The notes beneath the pieces were generated by a model that worked only from the letters and a program-made list of their open reading frames with translations, made no database searches and was not told the origin of the DNA. Source: an uncultured Burkholderiales bacterium (lineage in GTDB: Bacteria > Pseudomonadota > Gammaproteobacteria > Burkholderiales > Burkholderiaceae_C). Taken from it: a stretch of 41,570 nt of DNA. The translations under genes were made by a program, and so were the position numbers. Positions 26,598 to 35,835 of this stretch are shown piece after piece. Position 1 is the stretch's first letter; every line of letters starts with the position of its first letter. Location of the stretch: the NCBI GenBank assembly GCA_903830725.1, contig CAIKVH010000068.1:1-41570 (forward strand), given 5' to 3'.

Positions 26598-28046
26598 ATG
26601 TCAACCAATCAACTCGATAAAAAGTCCCAGTCCTGGTCCGCCCTCTTTGCAGAGCCCATGAGTGAACTGGTCAAACGCTACACCTCCAGTGTGTTCTTTG
26701 ATAAGCGGCTATGGCACGCAGACATTGAGGGTTCATTAGCCCACGCAGAAATGCTAGCCCACTGCGGCATCATTACAAAGACCGATCACACCGATATTGT
26801 GAAAGGGCTTAGGCAAATCAGCGAGGAGATTCATAACAACCAGTTCGAGTGGAAACTTGATCTCGAGGATGTGCACCTCAACATAGAAGCAAGGCTTACA
26901 CAATTGGTAGGGGATGCTGGCAAGAGACTCCATACCGGTCGAAGCAGAAACGATCAAGTTGCAACCGATGTTAGGCTATGGTTAAGAGACGAGATTGACA
27001 ATGTTTGTCAGCTTTTGCTCGACTTTCAGCAATCCCTGGTTGAAGTTGCTGAAGAAAATATTGAAGTCATCATGCCCGGATTTACACATCTACAGGTTGC
27101 TCAACCCATCTCTTTTGCTCACCACTTGCTCGCCTACGTTGAAATGTTCGCAAGAGATTTGGAGCGCTTTAAAGAGGTCAGGGTTCGGGTTAATCGTCTG
27201 CCCCTAGGTAGCGCGGCTCTTGCTGGGACGAGTTACCCCCTAGACCGGGAAAGAGTAGCAAGGTCCCTTGGGATGGTTGACCAAGACGGCAACCCATGCG
27301 TTTGTCAAAACAGTCTGGACGCTGTGAGCGACAGAGACTTTGCGATCGAATTCACCTCCGCTGCTGCGCTTTGCATGGTTCATATCAGTCGTATGAGCGA
27401 AGAGTTAGTGCTTTGGATGAGTCAAAACTATGGTTTTATCAAGCTCTCAGATCGCTTTACGACGGGGAGTTCAATCATGCCCCAAAAGAAAAATCCTGAC
27501 GTACCTGAATTGGCGAGGGGCAAAACCGGACGCGTTGTTGGTCATTTGATGGGTCTTATTACGCTCATGAAAGGTCAGCCCCTGGCCTACAACAAGGACA
27601 ACCAAGAAGACAAAGAACCTTTGTTTGATACCGTCGACACCTTGAAAGATACGCTCAGGATTTTTGATGAAATGATAGGCGGACAGGTAGAAGGCAAGAG
27701 CGGCGTTAAGTCCGGGGGCATCCAAGTCAACGCACCCGCTATGCAAGCTGCCGCTTTGAAAGGGTACGCTACTGCAACCGATTTGGCTGATTATCTAGTT
27801 CGCAAAGGCCTCCCCTTTAGGGATGCGCATGAAGCGGTGGCAAAGATTGTGCGCATAGCGCAGGAACAAAATGTCGGTCTGAGTGACTTGGCGTTAAAGG
27901 ACCTTAAGGAAATAAACACTTCAATTGAAAGTGATGTATTTGATGTCCTGAGTCTTAGAGGCTCTTTGAATGCTCGGTCTACGCTAGGGGGGACAGCGCC
28001 TGCGCAAATTCGAATTCAAATTGAACGATTAAAAAAATTATTTTAA
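26598..28046 (+). CDS. argH: Argininosuccinate lyase
   Basis: ArgH splits argininosuccinate into arginine and fumarate, the last step of arginine synthesis. The 482-aa protein of the fumarase/aspartase superfamily has the signature [12 protein letters not shown] with S291/S292. It also has the family's [17 protein letters not shown] segment and [15 protein letters not shown] chose ATG 26598; the frame extends only to 26577 without benefit. It is divergent from hemD across a 193-base region and 25 bases upstream of the next gene. Confidence 0.98.
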   Translation: MSTNQLDKKSQSWSALFAEPMSELVKRYTSSVFFDKRLWHADIEGSLAHAEMLAHCGIITKTDHTDIVKGLRQISEEIHNNQFEWKLDLEDVHLNIEARLTQLVGDAGKRLHTGRSRNDQVATDVRLWLRDEIDNVCQLLLDFQQSLVEVAEENIEVIMPGFTHLQVAQPISFAHHLLAYVEMFARDLERFKEVRVRVNRLPLGSAALAGTSYPLDRERVARSLGMVDQDGNPCVCQNSLDAVSDRDFAIEFTSAAALCMVHISRMSEELVLWMSQNYGFIKLSDRFTTGSSIMPQKKNPDVPELARGKTGRVVGHLMGLITLMKGQPLAYNKDNQEDKEPLFDTVDTLKDTLRIFDEMIGGQVEGKSGVKSGGIQVNAPAMQAAALKGYATATDLADYLVRKGLPFRDAHEAVAKIVRIAQEQNVGLSDLALKDLKEINTSIESDVFDVLSLRGSLNARSTLGGTAPAQIRIQIERLKKLF

Positions 28047-28071
28047 AAAATACAAACTGGGGATATATCAA

Positions 28072-29226
28072 ATGAGTGTCATCACTACCATCGAAGATTT
28101 ACGAGTACTTGCACAAAAACGGGTACCCCGAATGTTCTACGATTATGCCGATTCAGGCAGTTGGACTGAGAGCACTTACAGGGCGAATGAAACTGATTTT
28201 CAAAAAATAAAATTTAGACAGCGCGTTGCTGTTAATTTGGAGGGGCGAACCACTCGCTCCCAAATGGTTGGCCAAAACGTTGCGATGCCAGTTGCCATAG
28301 CTCCCACGGGTTTAACAGGGATGCAACACGCAAATGGAGAAATCTTAGCGGCTCGTGCTGCCAATGAGTTTGGTGTTCCCTTTACGCTATCTACCATGAG
28401 CATTTGCTCTATTGAAGCAGTCAGCGAAGGAACCCAGGGTCGTCCCTTTTGGTTTCAGCTTTATGTGATGAAAGACAGGGCCTTTATTGAAAGTCTCATT
28501 GACAGGGCAAAGGCCGCAAATTGTTCCGCTTTGGTATTGACGCTTGATCTTCAGATTTTGGGTCAACGCCACAAGGATTTGAAGAATGGACTGTCTGCGC
28601 CTCCTAAGCTGACGATTACAAACATCATTAACATGATGACCAAGCCGCGTTGGTGCCTTGGAATGCTGGGGACAAAACACCGTGAGTTTGGAAATATTGT
28701 GGGCCACGTCAAGGGTGTTGACGACATGAGCTCTTTGTCGGATTGGACTGCTAAGCAATTTGATCCTGCTCTCAATTGGGATGATGTTGAGTGGGTGAAA
28801 AAGAAATGGGGTGGTAAATTAATTCTTAAGGGCATTCAAGATATTGAGGATGCAAAGCTCGCCGTCAACAGCGGTGCTGATGCGATCATTGTCTCCAACC
28901 ACGGCGGTCGTCAACTCGACGGAGCCGAGTCCAGTATTGAGTCTCTCCCCAGGATCGTTGATGCAGTAGGCTCTCAAATTGAAGTCCATATGGACGGTGG
29001 AATACGCAGTGGCCAAGACGTTTTAAAAGCGATTGCACTTGGGGCAAAAGGGACCTACATCGGAAGATCATTCCTATATGGTCTTGGTGCGATGGGGCAA
29101 GCCGGCGTATCTAAAGCGCTCCAACTCATTCACAATGAGCTCGATTTGACGATGGCGTTTTGCGGGAAAACGTCAATCGACCAGGTTAACACCTCTATTT
29201 TGTTACCAGGAACGTTTCCTAAGTGA
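28072..29226 (+). CDS. lldD: FMN-dependent L-lactate dehydrogenase / alpha-hydroxy-acid oxidising enzyme
   Basis: These TIM-barrel flavoenzymes oxidise L-2-hydroxy acids such as lactate and pass electrons to quinone or oxygen. The active-site segment is SNHGGRQLDG (H277, R280), with Y24, Y131 and D159 matching the family's Tyr, Tyr and Asp positions and K253 near the flavin. The long loop KPRWCLGMLGTKHREFG at about 191-207 is typical of membrane-associated LldD. Length is 384 aa. A Shine-Dalgarno-like GGGGA precedes the ATG. Substrate could be another 2-hydroxy acid. Confidence 0.9.
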   Translation: MSVITTIEDLRVLAQKRVPRMFYDYADSGSWTESTYRANETDFQKIKFRQRVAVNLEGRTTRSQMVGQNVAMPVAIAPTGLTGMQHANGEILAARAANEFGVPFTLSTMSICSIEAVSEGTQGRPFWFQLYVMKDRAFIESLIDRAKAANCSALVLTLDLQILGQRHKDLKNGLSAPPKLTITNIINMMTKPRWCLGMLGTKHREFGNIVGHVKGVDDMSSLSDWTAKQFDPALNWDDVEWVKKKWGGKLILKGIQDIEDAKLAVNSGADAIIVSNHGGRQLDGAESSIESLPRIVDAVGSQIEVHMDGGIRSGQDVLKAIALGAKGTYIGRSFLYGLGAMGQAGVSKALQLIHNELDLTMAFCGKTSIDQVNTSILLPGTFPK

Positions 29227-29274
29227 TGCTTTTAAGCTAAGCTAAGCTAAGCTAAGCTAACTTAGGTTTGTTTT
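29218..29274 (+). terminator. Possible terminator after lldD enclosing a pentamer repeat
   Basis: CCTAAGT (29218-29224), which includes the lldD stop, pairs with ACTTAGG (29260-29266), and the right arm is followed by TTTGTTTT. The 35-base loop carries the TAAGC array. The long loop makes it a weaker candidate than the rne terminator. Confidence 0.35.
29233..29257. repeat. (TAAGC)5 tandem repeat
   Basis: Five perfect copies of TAAGC followed by a degenerate sixth (TAACT), in the gap between lldD and dinB. The gap is non-coding, so copy-number change would not alter a protein. Confidence 0.95.
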
Positions 29275-29322
29275 GTTTTAAAAATAGTTTCCAACTAAGG
29301 CTTGCTGCATAGTGTTTAATCA

Positions 29323-30606
29323 GTGACGCAAACCAACTCTAAGCACTCCATTAGACGCATTGCCCATCTTGATATGGACGCGTTTTACGCGTCCGTAGAG
29401 CTACTCCGTTACCCTCAGCTCAAGGGCCTCCCAGTAGTCATTGGGGGCTCGCGTCGCAAGGAGGATATGTATTACGACCGCCTAGTCGCTTTAGATCCAT
29501 CTCGAGACTGGAAAAATATACCTCTCTCAGAAATACCGTTGCAGATATTTCCGCGACTCTCGAGCTACACGGGGCGGGGGGTAATTACGACAGCCACATA
29601 CGCTGCGCGTCAATACGGAATTGGCTCCGCAATGGGGCTTATGAAAGCAAGTCAACTGTGCCCAGACGCGATCCTTTTGCCGGTAGATTTTGATGAGTAC
29701 CGCAAATACTCCAAACTCTTTAAAAGTGTAATCACCGAGATTGCCCCAGTCATGCAAGACAGAGGGGTGGATGAGGTCTATATTGATTTCACGAGCACAG
29801 TCGGCGGACAAAGAGAGGGGGGACGAGTGTTGGCGCGTCTGATCCAAAAGTGCATTTTTGATGCAACCCAGTTAACGTGCTCCATTGGGGTTGCGCCAAA
29901 TAAGTTACTGGCCAAAATGGCGAGTGAGATAAATAAACCAAACGGTATTTGCGTACTGTACGAGGAGGATATTGAAGCGCAAATTTGGCCACTTCCGTGT
30001 CGGAAAATAAACGGGATAGGCCCTAAAACGGATGAGCGGTTGAGGACACTTGGGATAACGTTAATAGGAGAGCTTGCGAGATACGATCCACAACTTTTGA
30101 TAGCTCATTTTGGACAAAACTACGGGCAATGGTTACACCGCGCGGCTAACGGCTTAGATGACACACAAGTTGAGACCCATAGCGAGCCGGTTAGTTTGAG
30201 TCGAGAAACAACGTTTGAGCGTGACTTGAGTGCGAAGACGGATAAAGAGCAACTCGGTTTGGTGTTTACTAAGCTTTGTGAGCAAGTGGCAATTGACTTA
30301 CACAAAAAAGGCTACTTGGGCAAAACGGTTGGGATAAAACTTAAATACGATAACTTTAAAACCGTGACGCGGGACCAAACTATAGAGATGCCAACGGCTG
30401 ATCCTAAGCTCATCAGGCAGTTTGCGGGGCAACTCCTGAAGCGAGTAGATTTGAGCAAAAGAATCAGGCTCTTAGGTGTTCGAATGGGAACCTTAATCAA
30501 GCAAGACGAAATAAGCAGTTTCAATCAACTCCATCAACTTGGTAAGTCAGTTGATGCTCCTGCTGATTCTGCAAATCTAATCGGAGTTAATGCGGAGCTT
30601 TTTTGA
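29323..30606 (+). CDS. dinB: DNA polymerase IV-like Y-family polymerase
   Basis: This is an error-prone polymerase that copies past damaged bases. The catalytic carboxylates are D17 (HLDMDAFYASVE), D150 and E151 (GVDEVYIDF). The thumb helix-hairpin-helix (INGIGPKTDERLRTLGI) and little finger follow, for 427 aa. Between GGSRRKED and the conserved RGVITTATYAAR lie about 40 residues (44-84) that E. coli DinB lacks. The C-terminal NAELF resembles a beta-clamp-binding tail. The start is a GTG. I see no LexA-type CTG-N10-CAG box upstream. Confidence 0.92.
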   Translation: MTQTNSKHSIRRIAHLDMDAFYASVELLRYPQLKGLPVVIGGSRRKEDMYYDRLVALDPSRDWKNIPLSEIPLQIFPRLSSYTGRGVITTATYAARQYGIGSAMGLMKASQLCPDAILLPVDFDEYRKYSKLFKSVITEIAPVMQDRGVDEVYIDFTSTVGGQREGGRVLARLIQKCIFDATQLTCSIGVAPNKLLAKMASEINKPNGICVLYEEDIEAQIWPLPCRKINGIGPKTDERLRTLGITLIGELARYDPQLLIAHFGQNYGQWLHRAANGLDDTQVETHSEPVSLSRETTFERDLSAKTDKEQLGLVFTKLCEQVAIDLHKKGYLGKTVGIKLKYDNFKTVTRDQTIEMPTADPKLIRQFAGQLLKRVDLSKRIRLLGVRMGTLIKQDEISSFNQLHQLGKSVDAPADSANLIGVNAELF

Positions 30607-30664
30607 TCTTAATAAAGAAAAACGACTCGGCAAAGTAGAAAAGAAACAAGCTTTTTTATTTCTT

Positions 30665-31579
30665 TCATTGCCTTGCAGTGCGGTGATGCTTAGGAAGAGG
30701 CCCCGGCTTGCTGGTTCTAAAGGGACTGATATCAACCCCGCCGCGTCTGGTGTAGCATCCAAGCACGCTTAATTCAACCGGTTTGCAGCGGGTCCAAATA
30801 TCGTTAAATATTCTTTCTACACAGGGCTCATGAAATTCATTGTGATCTCTAAAGCTGACCAAATACCTAAGTAAGCCGGGTTGATCGATCTGGGGGCCAT
30901 AATAACTAATCTCAACACTACCCCAGTCGGGTTGACCCGTTACCAGGCAATTGCTCTTTAAAAGATCGCTCTTTAACGTTTCCCGAACGGGTTGTTCGTC
31001 AAAGACTGCCCGTAAAAGTTCAGGCGCAGGATGATAAACACTGCACTCCAAATCCATTCTGTCCAGACTGAGGCCTTCTAATTCACGGGGTTGATGTTGT
31101 GCGAACTCGCTCGGTGAGAGTATTTGCACATTCACGCCCGATTGAGGCGTTGAGCCCGTCCAAATGGCCTGCGTGAGGTCCTTTTCCAAAGTTTCTTTGA
31201 CGTGCTCTTTACTTTGAAACTTTGAGGAGTTAAAGCTATTCAAATAAAGTTTGAACGATTTGCTCTCTACGATATGTGTGGATTCGCAGGGAATAATAAA
31301 GCGCGCAATTGCCACCTCAGGCTTACCGCGCGGAGTTAACCAACTCAGCTCATAAGCAGTCCAAAGATCTGCACCCATAAATGTGGGCCTGCCTTTGATC
31401 CCCATTTGTTCGCGGGTTGGTGCGCGCTCAATCGGAAAGAGTAGCGAGGGGGTGTAGATGTTGATATAGCTAGATGCTTTGCCCAGTTCACCGAGTTCGC
31501 CAACAACTTTGGCCAGCATTTGTGGACCGGACTCAGTAGCACAAGTAGTCGAATTTTTAGGAGTGAGATCAGAGGACAT
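30665..31579 (-). CDS. queF: NADPH-dependent 7-cyano-7-deazaguanine reductase
   Basis: QueF reduces preQ0 to preQ1, the queuosine precursor inserted into tRNA anticodons. At 304 aa it is the long two-domain form. [12 protein letters not shown] (105-116) is the family's NADPH motif, and the catalytic Cys is C211 ([15 protein letters not shown]) with D218 as acid. The C-terminal GGVDISPFR is typical. It is 30 bases after yaaA on the same strand. The bases directly before the ATG are CCTTCTCCTC, with no Shine-Dalgarno. Confidence 0.97.
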   Translation of the reverse strand: MSSDLTPKNSTTCATESGPQMLAKVVGELGELGKASSYINIYTPSLLFPIERAPTREQMGIKGRPTFMGADLWTAYELSWLTPRGKPEVAIARFIIPCESTHIVESKSFKLYLNSFNSSKFQSKEHVKETLEKDLTQAIWTGSTPQSGVNVQILSPSEFAQHQPRELEGLSLDRMDLECSVYHPAPELLRAVFDEQPVRETLKSDLLKSNCLVTGQPDWGSVEISYYGPQIDQPGLLRYLVSFRDHNEFHEPCVERIFNDIWTRCKPVELSVLGCYTRRGGVDISPFRTSKPGPLPKHHRTARQ

Positions 31580-31609
31580 GAGGAGAAGGAATTAATACAG
31601 ATTTAAATT

Positions 31610-32389
31610 TCAATTGTTGTATTTTCTAAATACGAGTTTATCTGAATCAGATAAAGAGGGTTCGAAGCGGTAGCCTTCAGAATTGAATTTTTTCAATCCC
31701 GAAGGCGTTTTAACTTGGCTATCGATAGCGTATCTTGCCATAAGACCGCGCGCACGTTTAGCAAGAAAACTGATAATTTTAAATTGCCCCGATTTCTCTT
31801 GTTCAAAAACACATTCAATGACCTTTGCATTGAGTGTCTTTAGGTCTACAGATTTGAAATACTCTTGGGAAGCAAGGTTTACGATGATCGGATCTTTTTC
31901 TCCCATCACCCGCTCGTTTAAATAACTGGACAGCTCAGTCCCCCAAAACTTATACAAATTGGAGCCTGACTTGTTGGTGAGCTTCGTGCCCATCTCCAAA
32001 CGATAAGGTTGCATCTTATCCAACGGCCGAAGCACACCGTACAGTCCGCTTAGGATGGCGATGTGCTCCTGCGCCCATTCAAGGTCTTTTGCCGATAGTG
32101 AGCTTGCATTTAAGCCTTCGTAGACATCGCCGTTAAATGCAAGAAATGCAGGGCGAGAGTTCTTTTTTGTAAACGTAGGCGCCCAATCGTGGTAGCGTTG
32201 GTGGTTGAGTGCGGCCAAAGGCTCGCTTAGACTCATTAATTCGGCGATTTCTTTTTTAGAGCATTTCTTGAGTATTGAGATTAATTCAGTAGATTGTTTT
32301 TTAAACAATGGCTCCGTGGGAGTAGGCGTAGATTTAGGTAGCGCACTCTCGTAATCGAGCGTTTTTGCAGGAGATAGTAAAAAAAGCAT
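31610..32389 (-). CDS. yaaA: Peroxide stress protein YaaA (DUF328)
   Basis: YaaA lowers free intracellular iron under hydrogen peroxide stress and so limits DNA damage; it is a cytoplasmic DNA-binding-fold protein. The family start MLFLLSPAKTLDYESALP is clear, and SGLYGVLRPLDKMQPYRLEMG (120-140) is the most conserved segment. It has 259 aa. It is followed by queF and preceded, on the same strand, by the rubrerythrin operon at a distance of about 114 bases, so it may share a stress response with it. Confidence 0.95.
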   Translation of the reverse strand: MLFLLSPAKTLDYESALPKSTPTPTEPLFKKQSTELISILKKCSKKEIAELMSLSEPLAALNHQRYHDWAPTFTKKNSRPAFLAFNGDVYEGLNASSLSAKDLEWAQEHIAILSGLYGVLRPLDKMQPYRLEMGTKLTNKSGSNLYKFWGTELSSYLNERVMGEKDPIIVNLASQEYFKSVDLKTLNAKVIECVFEQEKSGQFKIISFLAKRARGLMARYAIDSQVKTPSGLKKFNSEGYRFEPSLSDSDKLVFRKYNN

Positions 32390-32503
32390 GATTTATTCGA
32401 TAGACGTGGATTGACCTGAATTGATGAGCGGGAGGAGCACTTCTTAGAAGAACTTTTTTGCGCTATTTGCGCTCGTTTTGAAGTATCGAAGGTGATGCGG
32501 ATT

Positions 32504-33094
32504 TTAGTTCAGCTCGCTGACCAATTGAGCGACCGTCTCCTCAGAGATTGTGATATGACTCGGATAGTGGGTGTGATCGCAGCCAAGTTTCACGGTTGCG
32601 CCTGCTTTTAAGGCGTTGATTACTGCGGGACTGAACTCAAAGCGAAGGAAATGGACGGCTGAAGTTTTCTGATTGTTCTCACGCTCTAAATCCTCATCTG
32701 CGAGTGCATAAATCCGGGTGTGACCTTCTACTTCGATAAATACTCGGTCCTCTACGCCGATGAGCCGAGCCAGCTCCCTGCGACGCTCGTTCTCATCTGG
32801 GTATTCAAGCAACAGAGTTGCCTTCCAATTGGTACCACTCGGCACTAGGTTTGAATACGCATCAATTTCGTTTTGTATCCCTGCTTCCTCAAAAACTTTT
32901 TCAATCCTGAGCATTTCCTGTATTTGATAACGAATGGTGAGTTCACTCTCAAATTGCAAGGTCATATGTTCGCCTAAATGCACACTTCTCATTTTACGGT
33001 GCGCCATGATAGAAGCTTTGTTTGTTTTTCGAAACTTTGAATAAGCCTCTAATGACATTAGATTCTCAACAGCAATACGTCCCGTTATTTGCAT
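32504..33094 (-). CDS. DUF3501 family protein
   Basis: The 196-aa protein matches DUF3501: an N-terminal SLEAYSKFRK, then HLGEHMTLQFESELTIRYQIQEMLRIEKVFEE, and EYPDENERRRELARLIGVEDRVFIEVEG. The family has no proven function and is repeatedly found next to rubrerythrin and GlpC-like Fe-S proteins. I chose the ATG at 33094 (MQITGRIAVENLMSLE), which has AGG upstream and matches the usual family start. The frame extends to 33184 inside the Fe-S gene, and ATG 33109 is a second candidate. It lies 22 bases after that gene. Confidence 0.87.
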   Translation of the reverse strand: MQITGRIAVENLMSLEAYSKFRKTNKASIMAHRKMRSVHLGEHMTLQFESELTIRYQIQEMLRIEKVFEEAGIQNEIDAYSNLVPSGTNWKATLLLEYPDENERRRELARLIGVEDRVFIEVEGHTRIYALADEDLERENNQKTSAVHFLRFEFSPAVINALKAGATVKLGCDHTHYPSHITISEETVAQLVSELN

Positions 33095-33116
33095 GAGTTG
33101 CCTGTCCATATCTGAT

Positions 33117-34469
33117 TCATAAAAGTCCATAAGCCCGTTTAACCAGACTGAGCGGATGTTTAAGTTTGGGTTGACCAAGGCCACTCACTTCAAAGCCTTG
33201 TTTAATATGTTGACCACCTAGCGGGCAATCCGAGCTGATGAAGTCGGGGCGAGCCCCGTCCTTCATCTCAGCCATTGCTTTGATGACTGGTTTACCCATT
33301 TGCATGGCTTCATCGTGAAACCCTTTTTTAACCCCAAATGTTCCCCCATGGCCAGAGCAGCGCTCAACGGTGTTAACCTGAGTGTTGGGAATCATCTTCA
33401 GCATCTCCTCAGTCTTGCGCCCGATCTTTTGAACACGTCCGTGGCAAGGCATTTGGTAACTCACATTACCTAGAGACACTGGAAATTCAGTTTTCAAGAG
33501 TCCATCACGCTTTCTTGCCATCAAATATTCAAAGGGATCCCATACTGCATTTTTGACGGCTTGGACTTCCCCGTCTTCTGGGTACATAAGAGGAATTTCT
33601 TGTTTGAACATTAACGTACAACTAGGTACTGCACTCAAAATGGCGTAGCCTTGAGCCGCGTACCTGGCAAGAATTGGAATATTGACCACCTTACTCTCGT
33701 TAACCGATTCGAGGTCTCCGAGCTCTAATTTAGGCATTCCACAACATTTTTCCTTGCTCACCAGTTCATAGGGGATGTCGTTGTGGTCTAGGATACTTAG
33801 CAAGTCATGCCCAATGCCTGGTTCGTAATAGTTGATGTAGCACGTTGAATAAATAAGTACTTTGCCCGGTGTAGTTGCACCGTTGATGGCTGTTTTTGTT
33901 TTGCACTTTGGGAAGGTGTCGCGAAAGGTTTGTCGCGCAAGTTCTGGAATCCAAGCCTTCTTGTCTACGCCTAAAAGAGATTCCATCACTTGGCGTGCAA
34001 CTTTCGTATTTTGTAAAGCATTGAACGCCTCTACAACAATAGGGATTCCAGCAAATTGTCCGTGTTGATCTGTTGACGCGAGAAATTGCTCGCTGGACTT
34101 TACGCCACCCTTTTGAAATTTGACTGCTTTAGCGCGAAGCATAGCGTGCGGGAAATCAACATTCCACGGATGCGGGGGTGTATAGGGACACTTTGTTAGA
34201 TAACAAAGGTCGCACAAATAGCAATGATCAACAACGCTCCAGTAGTCCCCCTTACTCACGCCGTTCACCTCGGCGCTGGGGCTCGCATCGATTAGATCAA
34301 ATAAAGTGGGGAATGAGCCACATAGACTCAAGCAACGACGGCATCCGTGACAGATATCAAAGATGCGTTCAAGCTCGCTTAGGCAAGCCTCTTCGTTATG
34401 AAAGAGCGGATTCTTCCAATCAATGGAGTGTCTAGTGGGTGCTTGTAGATTACCTTCTACGATCGTCAT
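33117..34469 (-). CDS. GlpC-like / heterodisulfide-reductase-related Fe-S protein
   Basis: The 450-aa protein has a double ferredoxin-like N-terminus, C40-x2-C43-x2-C46-x3-C50 and C83-x2-C86-x2-C89-x4-C94, for two [4Fe-4S] clusters. Two CCG (cysteine-rich) domains follow, the first with KCCGMPK and the second with RCSGHGG. This is the layout of GlpC and of the non-catalytic subunits of many flavin-linked dehydrogenases. No dehydrogenase partner is adjacent, so it likely shuttles electrons to a protein elsewhere. ATG 34469 with GGGAG 7 bases upstream is the start; a TTG at 34481 is less likely. Confidence 0.9.
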   Translation of the reverse strand: MTIVEGNLQAPTRHSIDWKNPLFHNEEACLSELERIFDICHGCRRCLSLCGSFPTLFDLIDASPSAEVNGVSKGDYWSVVDHCYLCDLCYLTKCPYTPPHPWNVDFPHAMLRAKAVKFQKGGVKSSEQFLASTDQHGQFAGIPIVVEAFNALQNTKVARQVMESLLGVDKKAWIPELARQTFRDTFPKCKTKTAINGATTPGKVLIYSTCYINYYEPGIGHDLLSILDHNDIPYELVSKEKCCGMPKLELGDLESVNESKVVNIPILARYAAQGYAILSAVPSCTLMFKQEIPLMYPEDGEVQAVKNAVWDPFEYLMARKRDGLLKTEFPVSLGNVSYQMPCHGRVQKIGRKTEEMLKMIPNTQVNTVERCSGHGGTFGVKKGFHDEAMQMGKPVIKAMAEMKDGARPDFISSDCPLGGQHIKQGFEVSGLGQPKLKHPLSLVKRAYGLL

Positions 34470-34511
34470 ACGGACTCCCAACTAAGGGGTTGGTGCTTAG
34501 CTTGATTAGAC

Positions 34512-34934
34512 TTACTCAACAAATTCAGTTAACGCTTTTGCAAATCGGTTGGCATGTGAACGTTCAGCTTTGGCGAGAGTTTCAAACCAGTCGGCTATTT
34601 CCTCGTGCCCCTCAGCACGGGCAGTTTTAGCCATGCCGGGATACATATCGGTGTATTCATGTGTTTCACCCGCAACAGCGGCTTTTAGATTTTCGCGGGT
34701 AGAGCCAATGGGTAGTCCTGTTGCGGGGTCACCGCATTGCTCTAGCCACTCGAGATGCCCGAAAGCGTGTCCCGTCTCTCCCTCGGCAGTGGAGCGAAAT
34801 AGGGCTGCGATGTCGCTTTGACCTTCAACGTCCGCTTTGTTCGCAAAGTACAGGTAGCGGCGATTGGCCTGAGACTCCCCAGAGAAAGCGGCCTTTAGGT
34901 TTTCTTCAGTTTTGGAGCCTTTAAGAGCTGCCAT
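34512..34934 (-). CDS. Rubrerythrin-family diiron protein without rubredoxin domain
   Basis: The 140-aa four-helix diiron protein probably reduces hydrogen peroxide. Metal ligands are in place: E20 ([10 protein letters not shown]), E53 and H56 (GETGH), E90 and E93 (AGETHEY), and E124/H127 (KAERSH). It ends at FVE and so lacks the C-terminal rubredoxin domain that supplies electrons in classic rubrerythrin; the adjacent Fe-S protein may do so. Its AAGGAG ribosome binding site is strong. The start (34934) is well defined by it. Confidence 0.92.
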   Translation of the reverse strand: MAALKGSKTEENLKAAFSGESQANRRYLYFANKADVEGQSDIAALFRSTAEGETGHAFGHLEWLEQCGDPATGLPIGSTRENLKAAVAGETHEYTDMYPGMAKTARAEGHEEIADWFETLAKAERSHANRFAKALTEFVE

Positions 34935-35145
34935 AGAAATCTCCTTGTGTATGTGTAAGGGTTTTGAATCAGGTGTCAATCTCTGATGAGGTAATACATT
35001 ATGACTGGTTGAAGGGGAAATGAGTATTTAACCTAATTTTTCTAAAGAATTGGGGTTTTCGTTGATTGGGTTTCTGTGGATTAGTTTTTGGCCTTCCCCG
35101 TTTTATAGTGGAGACATTGCCCATCCGTAAAAGGAGATCCTAGGA

Positions 35146-35787
35146 ATGTTTAAGGTTGAGACAGGTGAGAAAAGCAAAATAAAGCAGTTGGCTTTGCCCG
35201 CTGCTGCGCCTGTGTTGCAATTGCACCATTATGCTTATAGGTCTAGGGATGCAGAGGAAACTAGGCATTTTTATGAAGATCTATTGGGACTACCTTTGTA
35301 CCATCTGATTCAAAGTGACCATGTGCCCAGCACTGGAGAGTATTGCCCCTATACGCAACTCTTTTTTAGGGTGCAAGACGGATCATTTATTGTTTTTTTC
35401 GATTTGGGTGATGATGAGGCAGCTGAGCCCTCTCCCAACACTCCTAATTGGGTCAACCATATTTCTTTTAGAGTGGAATCTGTACAAGATTTAGAGGATA
35501 CCAAGACAAGGTTGATGGCAAATAATATTCGGGTGATTGGGTTGACCGATCACCACATTTGTAAAAGCATATCCTTTTCTGATCCCAACGGCATTAGGCT
35601 TGAGTTGACGGCGCAAATTGCAAGTGAAAACGAAATGCTCCTCCAAAGCAAGGTCGCACATGACAGGCTGAAGAAATGGAGTGATCTAAAAATGGAGTGG
35701 CGCCTTAAAAGAATATCTGGAGAGGCAACAAAGTCCTTGCTACCTAACGAGAACGACCGACCAGAGTTCGGGGGCCGAAGAACTTAG
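35146..35787 (+). CDS. VOC-superfamily (glyoxalase/extradiol dioxygenase fold) protein
   Basis: The 213-aa protein has the vicinal-oxygen-chelate fold. The N-terminal half is LQLHHYAYRSRDAEETRHFY (metal His at 27/28), and the second half HISFRVESVQDLED is followed by FSDPNGIRLELTA, whose Glu would be a metal ligand. Family members are dioxygenases, glyoxalases or resistance proteins; the substrate here cannot be told. The last 60 residues are charged and not part of the fold. It is divergent from the rubrerythrin gene and has AAGGAG upstream of its ATG. TATAGT at 35104-35109 is a possible -10. Confidence 0.85.
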   Translation: MFKVETGEKSKIKQLALPAAAPVLQLHHYAYRSRDAEETRHFYEDLLGLPLYHLIQSDHVPSTGEYCPYTQLFFRVQDGSFIVFFDLGDDEAAEPSPNTPNWVNHISFRVESVQDLEDTKTRLMANNIRVIGLTDHHICKSISFSDPNGIRLELTAQIASENEMLLQSKVAHDRLKKWSDLKMEWRLKRISGEATKSLLPNENDRPEFGGRRT

Positions 35788-35835
35788 CCAGCCCCCCTCC
35801 AGGTAAGCTTGACCAACGTTTAAGTTATTGCCTAA

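Noticed and set aside
26401-26604. 67-residue minus-strand frame between argH and hemD, touching the hemD TTG
   Set aside because: It starts inside argH at a TTG, has no ribosome binding site or family resemblance, and does not resemble HemC. Most likely a chance opening over divergent promoters.
28072-29226. Isopentenyl-diphosphate isomerase type 2 or glutamate synthase-like flavoprotein
   Set aside because: SNHGGRQLDG with the flanking Tyr and Asp positions fits the alpha-hydroxy-acid oxidase family, not those.
29227-29322. LexA-type operator before dinB
   Set aside because: No CTG-N10-CAG dyad is present in the gap.
30607-30664. Bidirectional terminator between dinB and queF
   Set aside because: Only an A/T-only inverted repeat (AAAGAAA/TTTCTTT) is present, too weak to call.
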